A stretch of 64,000 nucleotides of DNA from Halomonas llamarensis (GCF_023555005.1 NZ_JAMJPJ010000004.1:1-64000); one strand, 5' to 3'; counted from the stretch's first letter, positions 15,973-25,842 are shown. The notes: a model not told the origin generated them from the sequence alone. Program-made: numbers and translations.

Positions 15973-16360
15973 TTAATGGTCGTCGGCGTCGCGGTGCTCT
16001 TCGAGTGGGTCGATATTGCCGTCTACCCAGGCCAGCTGCCACATCAAGGCCACCAGCTCACAGCGCTGCTCGTAAACGTAATGTTGTTTAATCAGGCTGA
16101 CAAACTGGTAGTGATCGACGGCATCATCCACTTCCGCTTCCGCCAGCGTTATTAGCTCGCTGACCGCGCTGTCGCTTAAGTGGTAACGGCGGGTTAACAT
16201 CTGCTTGAGCGCGGCGCTTGTCATCGTTTTTATCATAATCAGCGCGCATCACTTCGCAGAGCAACGCCGCCGAAGCAAGCTCTAGCGTTACGGTTTGGTT
16301 ATCGCGCTGTTCTGGCGCCGCCAGCGCCTGTTGGAAGAAATGAGTAATCGCATCCAGCAC
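15973..16360 (-). pseudogene. TerB-family protein, frameshifted and truncated
   Basis: Two overlapping frames together give a TerB-like helical protein. The first, from 16360, reads MLDAITHFFQQALAAPEQRD to ALLCEVMRADYDKND. The second, ending at 15973, reads ALKQMLTRRYHLSDSAVSEL and then ELVALMWQLAWVDGNIDPLE. The switch is near 16215 (GACAAGCGCCGCGCTC) and fits loss of one base. The C-terminus stops at LEEHR plus five residues, lacking the last helices usual for the family. Together this suggests a decayed gene beside the integration site. A sequencing error could explain the frameshift but not the short end. Confidence 0.7.
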
Positions 16361-16500
16361 GTTGTTCGCTGTTGCTGCACTGATCTGTTATGACGTCAGT
16401 CTTTTACGAACGAATATCAGGATTTGTGCCGGAAGGAGGCAAGGCGCGCGTCTCACACCGCGACCGTTAGGCCGCGGTGCTTAACGTCTTTTAGCTGCCA

Positions 16501-16779
16501 TTAACTGCGGCTAGTAACCTCAAGCAGATGATACCCAAACTGGGTTTGTACCGGCCCGTGTACTTTGTTTAACTCATCATTAAAGACGACTTTATCGAAT
16601 TCCGGCACCATCTGGCCCGGGCCAAAGCTGCCAAGATCGCCGCCCTGACGCCCAGAGGGGCAACTAGAGTGCCCCTTGGCCACTTCAGCGAAATCTCGAC
16701 CGTTTTCGATCTCTTGTTTCAGTGCGTTGCACTGCTCTTCACTGCTTACCAAAATATGGCGGGCGCTGGCGCGTGCCAT
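16501..16779 (-). CDS. ppiC: Parvulin-type peptidyl-prolyl isomerase
   Basis: 92-residue single-domain parvulin that isomerises peptidyl-prolyl bonds, probably in the cytoplasm because there is no signal peptide. ARHILVSSEEQCNALK, GGDLGSFGPGQMVPEFD and QTQFGYHLLEV are the conserved strands and active-site region of E. coli PpiC. The start MARASARHILV is preferred over an ATG eight codons upstream because it matches the family start and has AAGGAG before it. Confidence 0.94.
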   Translation of the reverse strand: MARASARHILVSSEEQCNALKQEIENGRDFAEVAKGHSSCPSGRQGGDLGSFGPGQMVPEFDKVVFNDELNKVHGPVQTQFGYHLLEVTSRS

Positions 16780-16990
16780 AACAAACTCCTTATTAAAAAC
16801 CAAAACAGCGCGTCAGTTTATTATGCGGGTAAAGAGGCGGAACGATTCTTATCGCTTTATTATTTCCCCTCACGCTCCTCTTACCGTTGCATACACCCAT
16901 CGCCGGAACTACGACCTTGGTATTATGACGACTTTCGTTTATAATGCACCGCAACAAACCCGATTTGGGCTGTTTGCAGGAGAACATTGT

Positions 16991-17296
16991 ATGCCTCCCG
17001 ATACCTCTACCGCAGCGCATGTGCAACGTAGCTTGCGCCAGTGCCTTGCTACCGTTGCCGAGCTGCTTTACAACCACGGCCACGTTTTAGAAACCCTTAC
17101 CTTGCCGCATCGTGGCTTAGCCCGCCGTGACTTGTCGGCGCTGAAAACCAGCGCATCAGAATGGGCGACCTGCCAACAAGTGCTAGAAGCCAGCGAGGCC
17201 GCTACGTTCAACGAGTATGGCCGCTTTGTGCTGACCAGCATGGGGCGCGAGATGATGTTTGATATGTTCGGCGAAGGGGCTGCTGACTGCGCTTAA
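16991..17296 (+). CDS. Hypothetical protein
   Basis: 101 residues beginning MPPDTSTAAHVQRSLRQCLA, mostly helical, ending in GREMMFDMFGEGAADCA. A CAGGAG Shine-Dalgarno lies 9 bases upstream of the ATG. No family recognised. It is divergent from ppiC and convergent with exoD. The longer upstream frame to 16676 is an antisense shadow of ppiC. Confidence 0.65.
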   Translation: MPPDTSTAAHVQRSLRQCLATVAELLYNHGHVLETLTLPHRGLARRDLSALKTSASEWATCQQVLEASEAATFNEYGRFVLTSMGREMMFDMFGEGAADCA

Positions 17297-17315
17297 GTCA
17301 TTAGCTGTCCGCACT

Positions 17316-17341
17316 AAAACGCCACCTTCGGGTGGCGTTTT
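17316..17341. terminator. Bidirectional terminator
   Basis: ACGCCACC-TTCG-GGTGGCGT hairpin with a UUCG tetraloop, As before it and Ts after it, between two convergent genes. Confidence 0.85.
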
Positions 17342-17370
17342 GCGGTTAACGGAAGCACTTCTTGGCGTTA

Positions 17371-17955
17371 TTAGAGAAGATTTACCGCCACCACAATAAT
17401 GGTGGTAACCATGATGCCGACGCCCAGTAATAACACCACTCCATCGCGGGCAACCAGCCCTAAGCCAAGAAGCGATAGCGCCAGCCCCGCCCCGTTAGCG
17501 GAGAAGGGAATAAACTCCATTGGCGGCATGGCAAGCGCAATGATAAGCGCCGTTAGCGCGGTCAGGCGGCTGCCCCAATAACCCGTCAGCCACGGCAAGC
17601 GCACCCGCAGCCACCGGTCAATCCAGTGTGCCGGCTTTTTCATCCGCTGCAAGCCTTTGCCAAACGTCTTGCGCGCCATGTGCCGCCGCAACAGCCACTG
17701 CGGCAACCAAAATCGATCTCGTCCTGCTAACAACTGCCCAGCGGTCAACAGCACGATAGCCGCCATCAGCGTGGGCATACCGGGGATATCGCCAATCAGT
17801 GGCGCGAGCGTAATAAGCCCCGCCACCAACAGCATAGGGCCGAACGAACGCCTCCCCGCAGCGGTGAGCACATCCTCAACGCTCACCTGAGATTTACTAC
17901 GCTCTATTTTCTCTAAAGATTCCAGTAGATGCGTCAGGCTGGAAGCTCGCGTCAT
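17371..17955 (-). CDS. ExoD-family membrane protein
   Basis: 194-residue member of the exopolysaccharide synthesis protein ExoD family. Three or four hydrophobic segments are visible (GPMLLVAGLITLAPLIGDI, AALTALIIALAMPPMEFIPF and a C-terminal GVGIMVTTIIVVAVNLL). ExoD was first linked to exopolysaccharide and alkaline tolerance in Sinorhizobium; the biochemical role is unknown. It runs in the same direction as yejK, 40 bases downstream. Confidence 0.85.
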   Translation of the reverse strand: MTRASSLTHLLESLEKIERSKSQVSVEDVLTAAGRRSFGPMLLVAGLITLAPLIGDIPGMPTLMAAIVLLTAGQLLAGRDRFWLPQWLLRRHMARKTFGKGLQRMKKPAHWIDRWLRVRLPWLTGYWGSRLTALTALIIALAMPPMEFIPFSANGAGLALSLLGLGLVARDGVVLLLGVGIMVTTIIVVAVNLL

Positions 17956-17995
17956 GTAAACGCCTCTTAAATCAAGGCAAGCCTTAACTTAACGC

Positions 17996-18994
17996 TCAAT
18001 CATGGCGTTTAAGCTGCTCTTTGAGCTGCTTGGGCACTTGTTTGATGATCAGACGATCGGCGTTCTCGTCATACTCCACGCTGGAACCCAGCAAGTGCGA
18101 GTCAAAACTGATCGATACACCACCTGCACGGCCGGTAAAACGCCTGAACTGGTTGAGTGTACGCTTATCCGGTGGGATTTCCGGGGCGAGACCGTAATCG
18201 GCTTGGCGAATATGCTCGTAAAATGCCTTCGGCTGCTTCTCATCCACGACCGCCGAGAGCTCATCGAGCGTCATCGGCTCGCCGCGGCGCAGCTGGTCGT
18301 TAGCGTAGCCCACTAACGCATCGGTTTTTTCCCGGCTCGACTCATCATCACAGTCTTCTTTCTCTACGTAGTCGCTGAATGCTTTAAGCAGCGTGCGCGT
18401 CTCAGTCGGGGCATCCACGCCCTCCTCAACGCCCAGCCATTCGGCCACCACCTCAGAGAGTTTCTTGCCACCTCGGTCTTTCAGAAACGAGGCATACTGC
18501 GATTGCGCGTCACCCTGCTGCCATTGAGTGAGGTTGATGCGTGCCGCAAGCGTCAGCTGACGCGTATTGAGCTGCGCGGCCGGCTCGGCATGGTGCGCCG
18601 CATTGATCCCGATACCCTCACGCTGATGTACCAAGGCCAACAGTAATGTTTGCGTCTCGCCTTGCTGTTGATGGGCAAATACTATGTAGCCACTCACGGC
18701 CAGATGCTCGGCAAGCGCTAGGGCCAAACGCTCAGTGAGTGTCTGCGTGATGGCCGCAAAGCCCTGTTCCTCGGCAAGATACGCCCGCAACTCACGAACA
18801 AAGCCTGACCCCTCGGCGTCAGTAAAGCGCCCCCAACCCTTGGGTTTGGTGTTATAGGTGTCATTTAACTCGCTGACCAACGTATCCATCGCCGCATTTT
18901 CTTGCGGGTGCGGGGCATCCGCAGCGGAGACGGTCAGGCGCCCACCCTCGATCGCGGGCTCGAGATGATGAACAATACTTTGCAATAGCGGCAT
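17996..18994 (-). CDS. yejK: Nucleoid-associated protein YejK (NdpA)
   Basis: 332 residues, near the usual 335 of E. coli YejK/NdpA, an abundant nucleoid protein reported to interact with topoisomerase IV. Family features: KGWGRFTDAEGSGFVRELRAY near residues 53-75, SAEWLGVEEG-like central region (VVAEWLGVEEGVD), and FRRFTGRAGGVSISFDSHLLG before a basic end KQVPKQLKEQLKRHD. Complete, with no anomaly. Confidence 0.92.
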   Translation of the reverse strand: MPLLQSIVHHLEPAIEGGRLTVSAADAPHPQENAAMDTLVSELNDTYNTKPKGWGRFTDAEGSGFVRELRAYLAEEQGFAAITQTLTERLALALAEHLAVSGYIVFAHQQQGETQTLLLALVHQREGIGINAAHHAEPAAQLNTRQLTLAARINLTQWQQGDAQSQYASFLKDRGGKKLSEVVAEWLGVEEGVDAPTETRTLLKAFSDYVEKEDCDDESSREKTDALVGYANDQLRRGEPMTLDELSAVVDEKQPKAFYEHIRQADYGLAPEIPPDKRTLNQFRRFTGRAGGVSISFDSHLLGSSVEYDENADRLIIKQVPKQLKEQLKRHD

Positions 18995-19023
18995 AGCGTA
19001 AAGCGTTCCCAGGTGTAGCGATT

Positions 19024-19785
19024 TTAAGGCTTAAGGCGGTAACCGGTACGAAAGATCCAAGCAATGACGGCCAAACACACAAACAAAAAGAGCAGAACCA
19101 TCGCCAGACTGGCCCCCATACTGACATCGCTAATACCGTAAAAACTCCAGCGAAAACCACTCACCAGATAGACCACCGGATTAAAGAGCGTCACGCCTTG
19201 CCAGAACGGCGGCAGCATATCAATGGAGTAGAAACTGCCCCCCAGAAAGGTCAGCGGGGTAATCACTAAAAGCGGCACCAGCTGAAGCTGATCAAAGCCA
19301 TCCGCCCAAATACCGATAATAAAGCCGAGCATGCTAAACGTCACCGCGGTCAGCAGTAAAAAGAGTAACATCCAGGCAGGGTGCGCCACTTCCATGGGGA
19401 CGAACAGCCGAGCGGTCGCCAAAATGATCAATCCCAGCACCACCGATTTTGTCGCGGCCGCCCCAACGTAGCCAATGACAATTTCAAGAAACGAAATCGG
19501 CGCGGAAAGCAGCTCATAAATACTGCCAGAGAATTTAGGAAAGAAAATCCCGAACGAGGCGTTGGAAACGCTTTGGGTCAATAGCATCAACATGATCAAA
19601 CCGGGAACGATGAAAGCCCCGTAGCTAACGCCACCAATCTCATCAATGCGCGAACCAATCGCCGCACCAAACACGACAAAATACAGCGACGTAGAAATCA
19701 CCGGTGACACCACGCTTTGCAGCAGCGTGCGGCGGGTACGCATCATTTCCGCCATATAAATAGCGCGGACAGGGTAGACGTTCAT
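19024..19785 (-). CDS. ABC-2 type exporter permease, YadH-like
   Basis: 253-residue membrane protein with six hydrophobic segments and the ABC-2 signature region [20 protein letters not shown] and [17 protein letters not shown], very similar in pattern to E. coli YadH. It should form the channel of a two-gene ABC exporter with the upstream ATPase, overlapping it by four bases. Substrate is unknown; YadGH-type pairs are often annotated as multidrug or nodulation-factor-like exporters without direct proof. Confidence 0.9.
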   Translation of the reverse strand: MNVYPVRAIYMAEMMRTRRTLLQSVVSPVISTSLYFVVFGAAIGSRIDEIGGVSYGAFIVPGLIMLMLLTQSVSNASFGIFFPKFSGSIYELLSAPISFLEIVIGYVGAAATKSVVLGLIILATARLFVPMEVAHPAWMLLFLLLTAVTFSMLGFIIGIWADGFDQLQLVPLLVITPLTFLGGSFYSIDMLPPFWQGVTLFNPVVYLVSGFRWSFYGISDVSMGASLAMVLLFLFVCLAVIAWIFRTGYRLKP

Positions 19786-20720
19786 GCACGCTCCTTAACC
19801 AAGTCAACAAAAATATCTTCCAACGAGCTCTGCCGTGTATGCAGATCCTTCACGCCGACACCCGCCTTATTGAGCGCGCCTAAAAGCGCCGAAATACCGC
19901 CATCACCCGCTTTCTGCGTGGCACTCTCATAGCTATAAATCAGCTCATCACCGGCGTCATTTTGTGTCAGCGCGAAGGTGGCAAGCCCGGGTGGCAGCGT
20001 CTGCAACGGCTCAAACAACTGCACGGTCAACTGCTTACGCCCGAGCTTTTCAATCAGCGCGTGTTTCTCCTCTACCAACACGATCTCGCCGTGATTGATC
20101 ACGCCGATACGGTCAGCCATCTCCTCGGCTTCCTCAATGTAGTGCGTGGTAAGAATGATGGTGACACCGTGATCGCGCAGTTCACGCACTACGTCCCACA
20201 TTTCGCGGCGAAGCGCCACATCCACGCCGGCGGTGGGCTCATCGAGAAACAAAATGCGTGGCTCATGGGAGAGCGCCTTGGCTATCAACACCCGGCGCTT
20301 CATCCCGCCGGAGAGGGTAATCAGGCGGTTATTACGCTTCTCCCACAGCGTTAACGATTTTAACACTCGCTCGATGTGTGTCGGGTTGGGCGGCTTACCA
20401 AACAGGCCACGGCTGAAGCTAACGGTATTCCAAACCGTTTCAAACGCTTCGTTGGTGAGCTCCTGGGGCACCAGCCCTATTCGCTCACGGGCGGGGCGAT
20501 ACGCTTTAACGTTATCAAAACCATCCACCCACACCGTGCCCTGCGAAGGCGATACCAGCCCACACACGGCACTGATGAGGGTGGTTTTGCCCGCTCCGTT
20601 AGGACCGAGCAGCGCAAAAATCTCGCCGCGCTGAATCGATAGATCCACCTGGCGCAGCGCCTGAAAGCCACCGGCAAAGGTCTTACTCAGGCCGTCGATA
20701 CGAATGATGGAATCGCTCAC
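19782..20720 (-). CDS. ABC exporter ATP-binding protein, YadG-like
   Basis: 312 residues with an intact nucleotide-binding domain: Walker [10 protein letters not shown], signature LSGGMKRR, Walker [13 protein letters not shown] and switch His in [13 protein letters not shown]. The C-terminal ~80 residues form the extra domain found in ABC-2 ATPases. Pairs with the permease encoded immediately downstream; resembles E. coli YadG in length and motifs. Confidence 0.93.
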   Translation of the reverse strand: MSDSIIRIDGLSKTFAGGFQALRQVDLSIQRGEIFALLGPNGAGKTTLISAVCGLVSPSQGTVWVDGFDNVKAYRPARERIGLVPQELTNEAFETVWNTVSFSRGLFGKPPNPTHIERVLKSLTLWEKRNNRLITLSGGMKRRVLIAKALSHEPRILFLDEPTAGVDVALRREMWDVVRELRDHGVTIILTTHYIEEAEEMADRIGVINHGEIVLVEEKHALIEKLGRKQLTVQLFEPLQTLPPGLATFALTQNDAGDELIYSYESATQKAGDGGISALLGALNKAGVGVKDLHTRQSSLEDIFVDLVKERA

Positions 20721-20847
20721 CGCCTACTCCTGGCACCAAAAATGGATGAGACCTCGATTGTACTCATATTTCTCCCGTTCCCCTATGTAGTAAGGGCTGG
20801 TATCGTCTTATATCTTTTTAAATTGAACATAATGTTGAGGATGGTTC

Positions 20848-21789
20848 ATGGCTTCTACTGATTCGCACAAGTTCCGGCTTGTCACTCGCAGTGACTTTGA
20901 CGGCCTGGTTTGCGGCGCACTTCTCAAGCACTTGGATTTGATCGACGACATCACCTTCGTCCACCCGAAGGATATGCAGGATGGCAAGATTGAGATCACC
21001 GAACGCGACATCACCACCAATCTCCCCTACGTGCCCGGCTGCCATCTGGCCTTTGATCACCACCTAAGCGAAACCGTGCGTAACACCGAGCGCGCCGACA
21101 ATCACGTGATCGACCCCGACGCGCCTTCCGCAGCACGCGTGGTGTTCGACTACTACGGTGGCTATGACGCCTTCCCCACGCGTTGGGACGACATGATGGA
21201 AGCCGTCGACAAGGGCGATTCCGCGCAGTTCAACAAAGACGAAATTCTTAACCCGCAGGGCTGGGTGCTGCTTAATTTCATCATGGACGCGCGCACCGGC
21301 CTTGGCCGCTTCCGCGAATTTCGCATCTCCAACTATCAGCTGATGATGAAGCTGATCGACTACTGCCGCGAGCACAGCATTGAGGAGATTTTAGCGCTTG
21401 ACGACGTCCGCGAGCGCGTCGAGCTGTACCGCGACCATGAAGACAAAGCGAAAGAACAAATCAAGCACTGCGCCGAGGTTAACGGCAATCTCGTCGTGCT
21501 CGACCTGCGGGACGAAGACACCATTTACGCCACCAATCGTTTTGTGGTCTATGCGCTTTACCCCGAGTGCAATATTTCCATCCACGTCATGTGGGGTTTA
21601 AAACAGCAAAACACCGTGTTGGCGATTGGCAAATCGATTTTGAACCGCACTAGCCAAACGAACGTGGGCGAACTGTGCCTTGAATACGGCGGCGGTGGCC
21701 ATCTCAACGCAGGCACCTGCCAAATTGACAACGATAAGGCCGAAAGCACGCTTAAAGGCATCATCGTCAGAATCAACGCCGACGGCTGA
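20848..21789 (+). CDS. DHH/DHHA1 phosphoesterase
   Basis: 313 residues. N-terminal DHH domain with SDFDGLVCGALL (motif I) and LAFDHHLSE (the DHH motif), then the C-terminal DHHA1 substrate-binding motif EYGGGGHLNAGTC. DHH enzymes hydrolyse small phosphoesters or phosphoanhydrides (exopolyphosphate, cyclic dinucleotides, nanoRNA) with Mn2+. The substrate is not decided by sequence; this subgroup is often called exopolyphosphatase-like. The gene stands alone, divergent from the ABC genes. Confidence 0.88.
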   Translation: MASTDSHKFRLVTRSDFDGLVCGALLKHLDLIDDITFVHPKDMQDGKIEITERDITTNLPYVPGCHLAFDHHLSETVRNTERADNHVIDPDAPSAARVVFDYYGGYDAFPTRWDDMMEAVDKGDSAQFNKDEILNPQGWVLLNFIMDARTGLGRFREFRISNYQLMMKLIDYCREHSIEEILALDDVRERVELYRDHEDKAKEQIKHCAEVNGNLVVLDLRDEDTIYATNRFVVYALYPECNISIHVMWGLKQQNTVLAIGKSILNRTSQTNVGELCLEYGGGGHLNAGTCQIDNDKAESTLKGIIVRINADG

Positions 21790-21800
21790 AGGTCTTCTCA

Positions 21801-21828
21801 CGCGGCGCTGATACGGTGTAGCGCCGCG
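21801..21828. terminator. Hairpin between DHH gene and moeA
   Basis: CGCGGCGCT/AGCGCCGCG, a perfect 9-bp stem with a ten-base loop, between convergent genes. It lacks a clear T tract on either strand, so terminator function is uncertain. Confidence 0.45.
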
Positions 21829-21927
21829 GTTAAAAAGTGGCGCCCTCCAACCCAGTGCAGTGGCTGGCTCAGTTTAACCTCTTTCGGTTTACCGTGCGTC
21901 ATGCGTAGCAGCGCAGCACCTATCGGA

Positions 21928-23130
21928 TTAACCGTCCAGCCATAAACACCTCACCTGATCGCCTTCTTTAACCTGGGCATCAGGCGGTATCACCGCAAAC
22001 GCATTCGCCGTAATGCAGGTCGATAGCACCCCAGAGTTTTGATCCTCAAATGCCTCTGCCCGCGCACCTTCCGGCGTGAAGCGAAGCTGCACCCGCATAT
22101 AGTGCTGGCGCGGGCCGGTTGAGGTAGCAAACCCTGCGCAGGCGGTGATCTCCGGTAGCGACGCAAGCGCAGGGCTTGCCAAAAGCGCCCCTATCAACGG
22201 CCGAAGAAAAAGCCAAGCGCCCACAAAGCTCGATACCGGGTTTCCCGGCAGCCCCACAAAACGCGCCTCGCCCCCAGAATTGGGTAAGCGCCCGAGCGCC
22301 AGCGGTTTGCCGGGACGAATCGCCAGCCGCCAGAGGTTAAGCTCACCAAGCTGCTCCAGCGCTGCTTTAACGTGATCTTCCTCGCCGACGCTAACGCCGC
22401 CGGTGCTGACCACCACATCGGCGTCTTCCGCAGCCTGCTGCAACAACGCCACGGTCTGAGCAAAATCATCGGGTACGCTGACAAGGCTAACCACCTCAGC
22501 GCCGAAGTTTTCTAGCAGGCGCTTAAGCATTGGGCGGTTGGAATTGTAAAGCTGCCCCGGCGCCAGTGGCTTACCCGGGTCAACAATCTCATCACCGGTT
22601 GATAGCAACGCCACTTTAGGGCGCTGGCGCACGTCGACCTTTACGACGCCCTGCCCCGCCAAGTGCCCAAGGGCAGCGGCCTCCAGGCGGGTGCCAGCGG
22701 TCAACAGGATCGCGCCCGTTTGCACATCACGCCCACGCTGGCGAATGTTGTCGCCTGCCGGAATATTCGCCGGAACACTAGCGGCGTCGCCGTCGCGCTC
22801 AACGCGCTCCTGCATGACCACGCAATCCGCACCCGGTGGGATTTCACCGCCGGTAAAAATCCGCGCGCAGGTGCCAGGGGCAAGCGGCGTGGCCAGCACC
22901 CCCGCGGCAATGCGCTGGCTCACCGGTAGCCGCTTGCCAGCGTCAACGGCGCGCAGCGCATAGCCATCCATCGCGCTGTTATCAAACCCCGGCACGTCAA
23001 GCTGAGCGCTAACATCCTCGGCCAATACACGCCCAGGCGCGTCCGTAAGCGCAATGCACTCGCTTTTAAGCGGATAAATATCCGCCAGCAGCGCAGAAAG
23101 CGCATCGCCTACCAAAGCCAGCTCAGCCAT
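21928..23130 (-). CDS. moeA: Molybdopterin molybdotransferase MoeA (copy 1)
   Basis: 400-residue MoeA that inserts molybdate into adenylylated molybdopterin. Recognised by FDNSAMDGYALRA, FTGGEIPPGADCVVMQE and the MoCF-binding loop VVSTGGVSVGEEDHV, with GLPGNPVSSF near residue 305. Eight-base overlap with moaB upstream. A second MoeA (34244-35524) lies 11 kb away with different sequence. Both look intact. Confidence 0.94.
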   Translation of the reverse strand: MAELALVGDALSALLADIYPLKSECIALTDAPGRVLAEDVSAQLDVPGFDNSAMDGYALRAVDAGKRLPVSQRIAAGVLATPLAPGTCARIFTGGEIPPGADCVVMQERVERDGDAASVPANIPAGDNIRQRGRDVQTGAILLTAGTRLEAAALGHLAGQGVVKVDVRQRPKVALLSTGDEIVDPGKPLAPGQLYNSNRPMLKRLLENFGAEVVSLVSVPDDFAQTVALLQQAAEDADVVVSTGGVSVGEEDHVKAALEQLGELNLWRLAIRPGKPLALGRLPNSGGEARFVGLPGNPVSSFVGAWLFLRPLIGALLASPALASLPEITACAGFATSTGPRQHYMRVQLRFTPEGARAEAFEDQNSGVLSTCITANAFAVIPPDAQVKEGDQVRCLWLDG

Positions 23131-23644
23131 GCTGACCCCGCTCGGGAATCACCAGGTTGGCAAAATTGCAGGGTTTATGACGGCTGTCGAGCTGTTCGGC
23201 GAGAATGCCGTCCCAGCCGGTACGGCAGGCGCCGGTGGAGCCTGGTAGGCAAAAAATCACCGTGGCGTTGGCAAACCCGCCAAGGCAGCGGCTTTGGATG
23301 GTGGAACTGCCGATCTCCTCGCCGCTGAGCAAGCGAAACCGCTCGCCAAACCCTTCGATGCGCTTGTCTAGCAGCACAGACACCGCCTCGGGCGTCGAGT
23401 CGCGGCCGGTAAAGCCGGTGCCGCCGGTGGTGATAATGACCTGCACCTCGGAGTCGGCAATCCACGCCGACACCAGCGCGCGAATCTGGTAAACATCGTC
23501 CGCCACGATACGCTTTTCCGCCACACGGTGGCCGACACTCGTGGCCCGCTCGACCAGTGCTTGGCCGCTACGGTCGGTCTCTTCGGTGCGGGTATCTGAG
23601 ATGGTCAACACCGCCACGCTTAACGGGATCATTGCCTCGCTCAT
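23123..23644 (-). CDS. moaB: Molybdopterin adenylyltransferase MoaB
   Basis: 173-residue MoCF-fold protein. [18 protein letters not shown] at the N-terminus and [18 protein letters not shown] in the middle are the conserved MPT-binding elements. In many bacteria MoaB or MogA adenylylates molybdopterin before MoeA acts. The ATG at 23644 is used because the family begins with this strand; the longer ORF to 23698 starts inside the next gene. moaB and moeA are translationally coupled. Confidence 0.93.
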   Translation of the reverse strand: MSEAMIPLSVAVLTISDTRTEETDRSGQALVERATSVGHRVAEKRIVADDVYQIRALVSAWIADSEVQVIITTGGTGFTGRDSTPEAVSVLLDKRIEGFGERFRLLSGEEIGSSTIQSRCLGGFANATVIFCLPGSTGACRTGWDGILAEQLDSRHKPCNFANLVIPERGQHG

Positions 23645-23648
23645 GTCG

Positions 23649-23981
23649 TTACGCCTCCTGATCTTGAGAACGGGCTTTTTTCTGCGCTTGGCGGGCATCG
23701 AACGCTTCTAATTGCTCGGGCGTTGCGGGCGTTTGGTATTTTTCTTTCCATTCGCTGTAGGGCATCCCGTAGACGTACTCACGCGCCGCTTCGTAGTCGA
23801 GCGCTTCGCCGCGCGCGTCGGCAGCACTTACCAACCATTTGGACAGGCAGTTACGGCAGAAATCAGCCAGAATCATCAGGTCGATATTCTGAACATCCTT
23901 ATTGTCGTCGAGGTGTTGGAGCAGACGGCGAAAAGCGGCGGCTTCGAGCTCAGTACGGGTCGCATCGTCAAATTGTTGCAT
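23649..23981 (-). CDS. DUF1244 family protein
   Basis: 110 residues, function unknown. Conserved features: AAAFRRLLQHLDDNKDVQNIDLM, then LADFCRNCLSKWL with two cysteines, and YVYGMPYSEWKEKYQ near the C-terminus. The family is small, helical and widely distributed in proteobacteria. It precedes moaB by four bases, so a link to cofactor genes is possible but only positional. Confidence 0.88.
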   Translation of the reverse strand: MQQFDDATRTELEAAAFRRLLQHLDDNKDVQNIDLMILADFCRNCLSKWLVSAADARGEALDYEAAREYVYGMPYSEWKEKYQTPATPEQLEAFDARQAQKKARSQDQEA

Positions 23982-24040
23982 GGTGACTCCTGAGATTAAT
24001 AAAGGCTAAGGCGCTGTGCATAAGCTATGCAGAGCATAAC

Positions 24041-24066
24041 AAAAGACACCGCCCGTAGGCGGTGTC
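24041..24066 (-). terminator. Terminator of the formate dehydrogenase operon
   Basis: GACACCGCC-TACG-GGCGGTGTC, a 9-bp stem followed on the minus strand by TTTTGTT, directly downstream of the gamma-subunit gene. Confidence 0.85.
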
Positions 24067-24100
24067 AAAGGTCAACAAAATCATACCTAAGGGAGGCCGT

Positions 24101-25156
24101 TTAGCTTGGCTGCGAGGGCGCTGCGTCACCCGATCCCTTAGTGCCTTTTTGTGCGGCAACTTCCTCTTCGGAAAGCGCCTGATCTTTGACCTCTTCGTAC
24201 CACAGATTGTGGTGTTCTTTGGCCCAGGCCTCATCGACGTAGCCGGTGGTCATCCCTTCCAGCGAGGCTTCTGTGCCCAAGGTACCGATATAAATATGGC
24301 CAAATGACACAGCGGTCAGCCCCAAGGCACCGACGGCGTGGATGATGTTTGCCCATTGCATGGTGTCGCGGCCCTGACCGAAGTTAGGGAAGTCAAGCAC
24401 AAAGCCGCTTGCGATCACCAGCAACCCGACGGTTGCCAATAACCAGTACCACGCTTTTTCCCCACCGTTGGCAAAGCCTGCATCGACATGTCCCTTACCG
24501 ACCATGCCGCCGCCTTTTTTAAACCATTCCAGATCGTGCTTTTTGGGCAGGTTATCCTTGATCAGGCTGACCAGCAGTACCACTAGCAGTATGCCGAATA
24601 TCGGCCCGAGGTAGTTGTGCAGCAGCTTTGAGGAAGAGACCATCCATCCCCAGAAGGCATCCCCGAATAGACCGCGGAAGACAAACTTGCCGAATAGCAG
24701 GTTGAGACCGGTAAGCGCCAGCACGATAAACAGCGACGCGACCGACCAGTGCAGGGCACGCATGAATAGCGGCCAGCGCAACAGCTTGCGACCCGTTCGC
24801 GGCTCCTCCAGATCTTTGCGACCAATGATCAGATAAAACAGGACAATGATACCGATCATGCCACCAATCACGATCAACCCGAAAGGTGACACCCAGCGGT
24901 TACGCCATTGGCGCCAGGATTCTCCGCTTGAGTTGATCAGGTTGTAATTACTCTCAGCACGCGAATCACGGTAGTTGGCGCCGGTTTCGCCTGAGCGCAC
25001 TTGGCGCCACTGGTCGGCATCAATCGCCGGGGCCGCAGTGGTCATCTCGCGCTCAGGGTCGGCCTGCGCCATCGCAAGCTGGGTAAAACCCAGCGTTGCC
25101 ACCAGCGCGAGCGCCAAACACAACCACCGCCATAGGTCTGAACGTATCAGGTTCAT
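24101..25156 (-). CDS. fdhC: Formate dehydrogenase gamma subunit, cytochrome b556
   Basis: 351-residue inner-membrane subunit that passes electrons from the beta subunit to quinone. An N-terminal signal-like hydrophobic segment (LCLALALVATLGFTQLAMA), a periplasmic stretch and four or five transmembrane helices follow. Haem-ligand candidates are the His of FMRALHWSVASLF and of SFGHIYIGTLG. A polar tail of about 50 residues, Glu/Lys-rich, ends the protein. It is the last gene of the fdh operon; the start lies 11 bases after fdhB. Symbol by subunit order, naming varies. Confidence 0.9.
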   Translation of the reverse strand: MNLIRSDLWRWLCLALALVATLGFTQLAMAQADPEREMTTAAPAIDADQWRQVRSGETGANYRDSRAESNYNLINSSGESWRQWRNRWVSPFGLIVIGGMIGIIVLFYLIIGRKDLEEPRTGRKLLRWPLFMRALHWSVASLFIVLALTGLNLLFGKFVFRGLFGDAFWGWMVSSSKLLHNYLGPIFGILLVVLLVSLIKDNLPKKHDLEWFKKGGGMVGKGHVDAGFANGGEKAWYWLLATVGLLVIASGFVLDFPNFGQGRDTMQWANIIHAVGALGLTAVSFGHIYIGTLGTEASLEGMTTGYVDEAWAKEHHNLWYEEVKDQALSEEEVAAQKGTKGSGDAAPSQPS

Positions 25157-25167
25157 GATGGACCTCC

Positions 25168-25782
25168 TTACCCTTTACGGGCAGCATCATAGGCGAGGTT
25201 GTCCGCACTAGCCCGTTGATTATTGGACCAGGCACCGTCTTCGTGGCCACGGTGCACCACGCGCTGACGGAAAATGTCAGCCACTTCCTGAGCATCACCG
25301 GCGAGCAATGCTTTGGTGGAACACATTTCCGCACACAGCGGCAACTTGCCTTCGGCAATGCGGTTGGCGCCGTACTTTTCGTACTCTTCTTCTTTGCTTT
25401 CCGCCGGGCCGCCAGCGCAGAAAGTACACTTGTCCATCTTGCCGCGCTCACCAAAGGCGTTCTGCTGCGGGAACTGCGGCGCGCCGAAGGGGCAGGCGTA
25501 GAGGCAATAACCGCAACCGATGCACAGGTCTTTATCGTGCAGCACGATGCCGTCATCGGTTTTGTAGAAGCAGTCGGTCGGGCAGACCGCCATGCAGGGT
25601 GCATCATCACAGTGCATACACGCGACCGAAATCGACATCTCGTCGGCTTCGCCGTCGTTTAGGGTTACCACGCGGCGGCGTTGAATACCCCACTCGACAT
25701 CGTTGGCGTTTTTACAGGCGGTGACACAGCCGTTGCACTCGATGCAGCGCTCGGCGTCACACATAAATTTCATTTGAGCCAT
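25168..25782 (-). CDS. fdhB: Formate dehydrogenase beta subunit, iron-sulfur protein
   Basis: 204-residue ferredoxin-type subunit with four [4Fe-4S] sites: CIECNGCVTAC, CMHCDDAPCMAVCPTDC, CIGCGYCLYACPFG and CTFCAGG plus a later CAEMC. It wires the catalytic subunit to the membrane cytochrome. There is no C-terminal transmembrane helix, so contact with the membrane must be through the gamma subunit. This matches the FDH3-type beta subunit length. Confidence 0.94.
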   Translation of the reverse strand: MAQMKFMCDAERCIECNGCVTACKNANDVEWGIQRRRVVTLNDGEADEMSISVACMHCDDAPCMAVCPTDCFYKTDDGIVLHDKDLCIGCGYCLYACPFGAPQFPQQNAFGERGKMDKCTFCAGGPAESKEEEYEKYGANRIAEGKLPLCAEMCSTKALLAGDAQEVADIFRQRVVHRGHEDGAWSNNQRASADNLAYDAARKG

Positions 25783-25842
25783 GGTGTTCTCCTTTAACGG
25801 CGCGGAAATGGCAACCGCGCCGTCGGTGCGTCAGGTCTGAGC

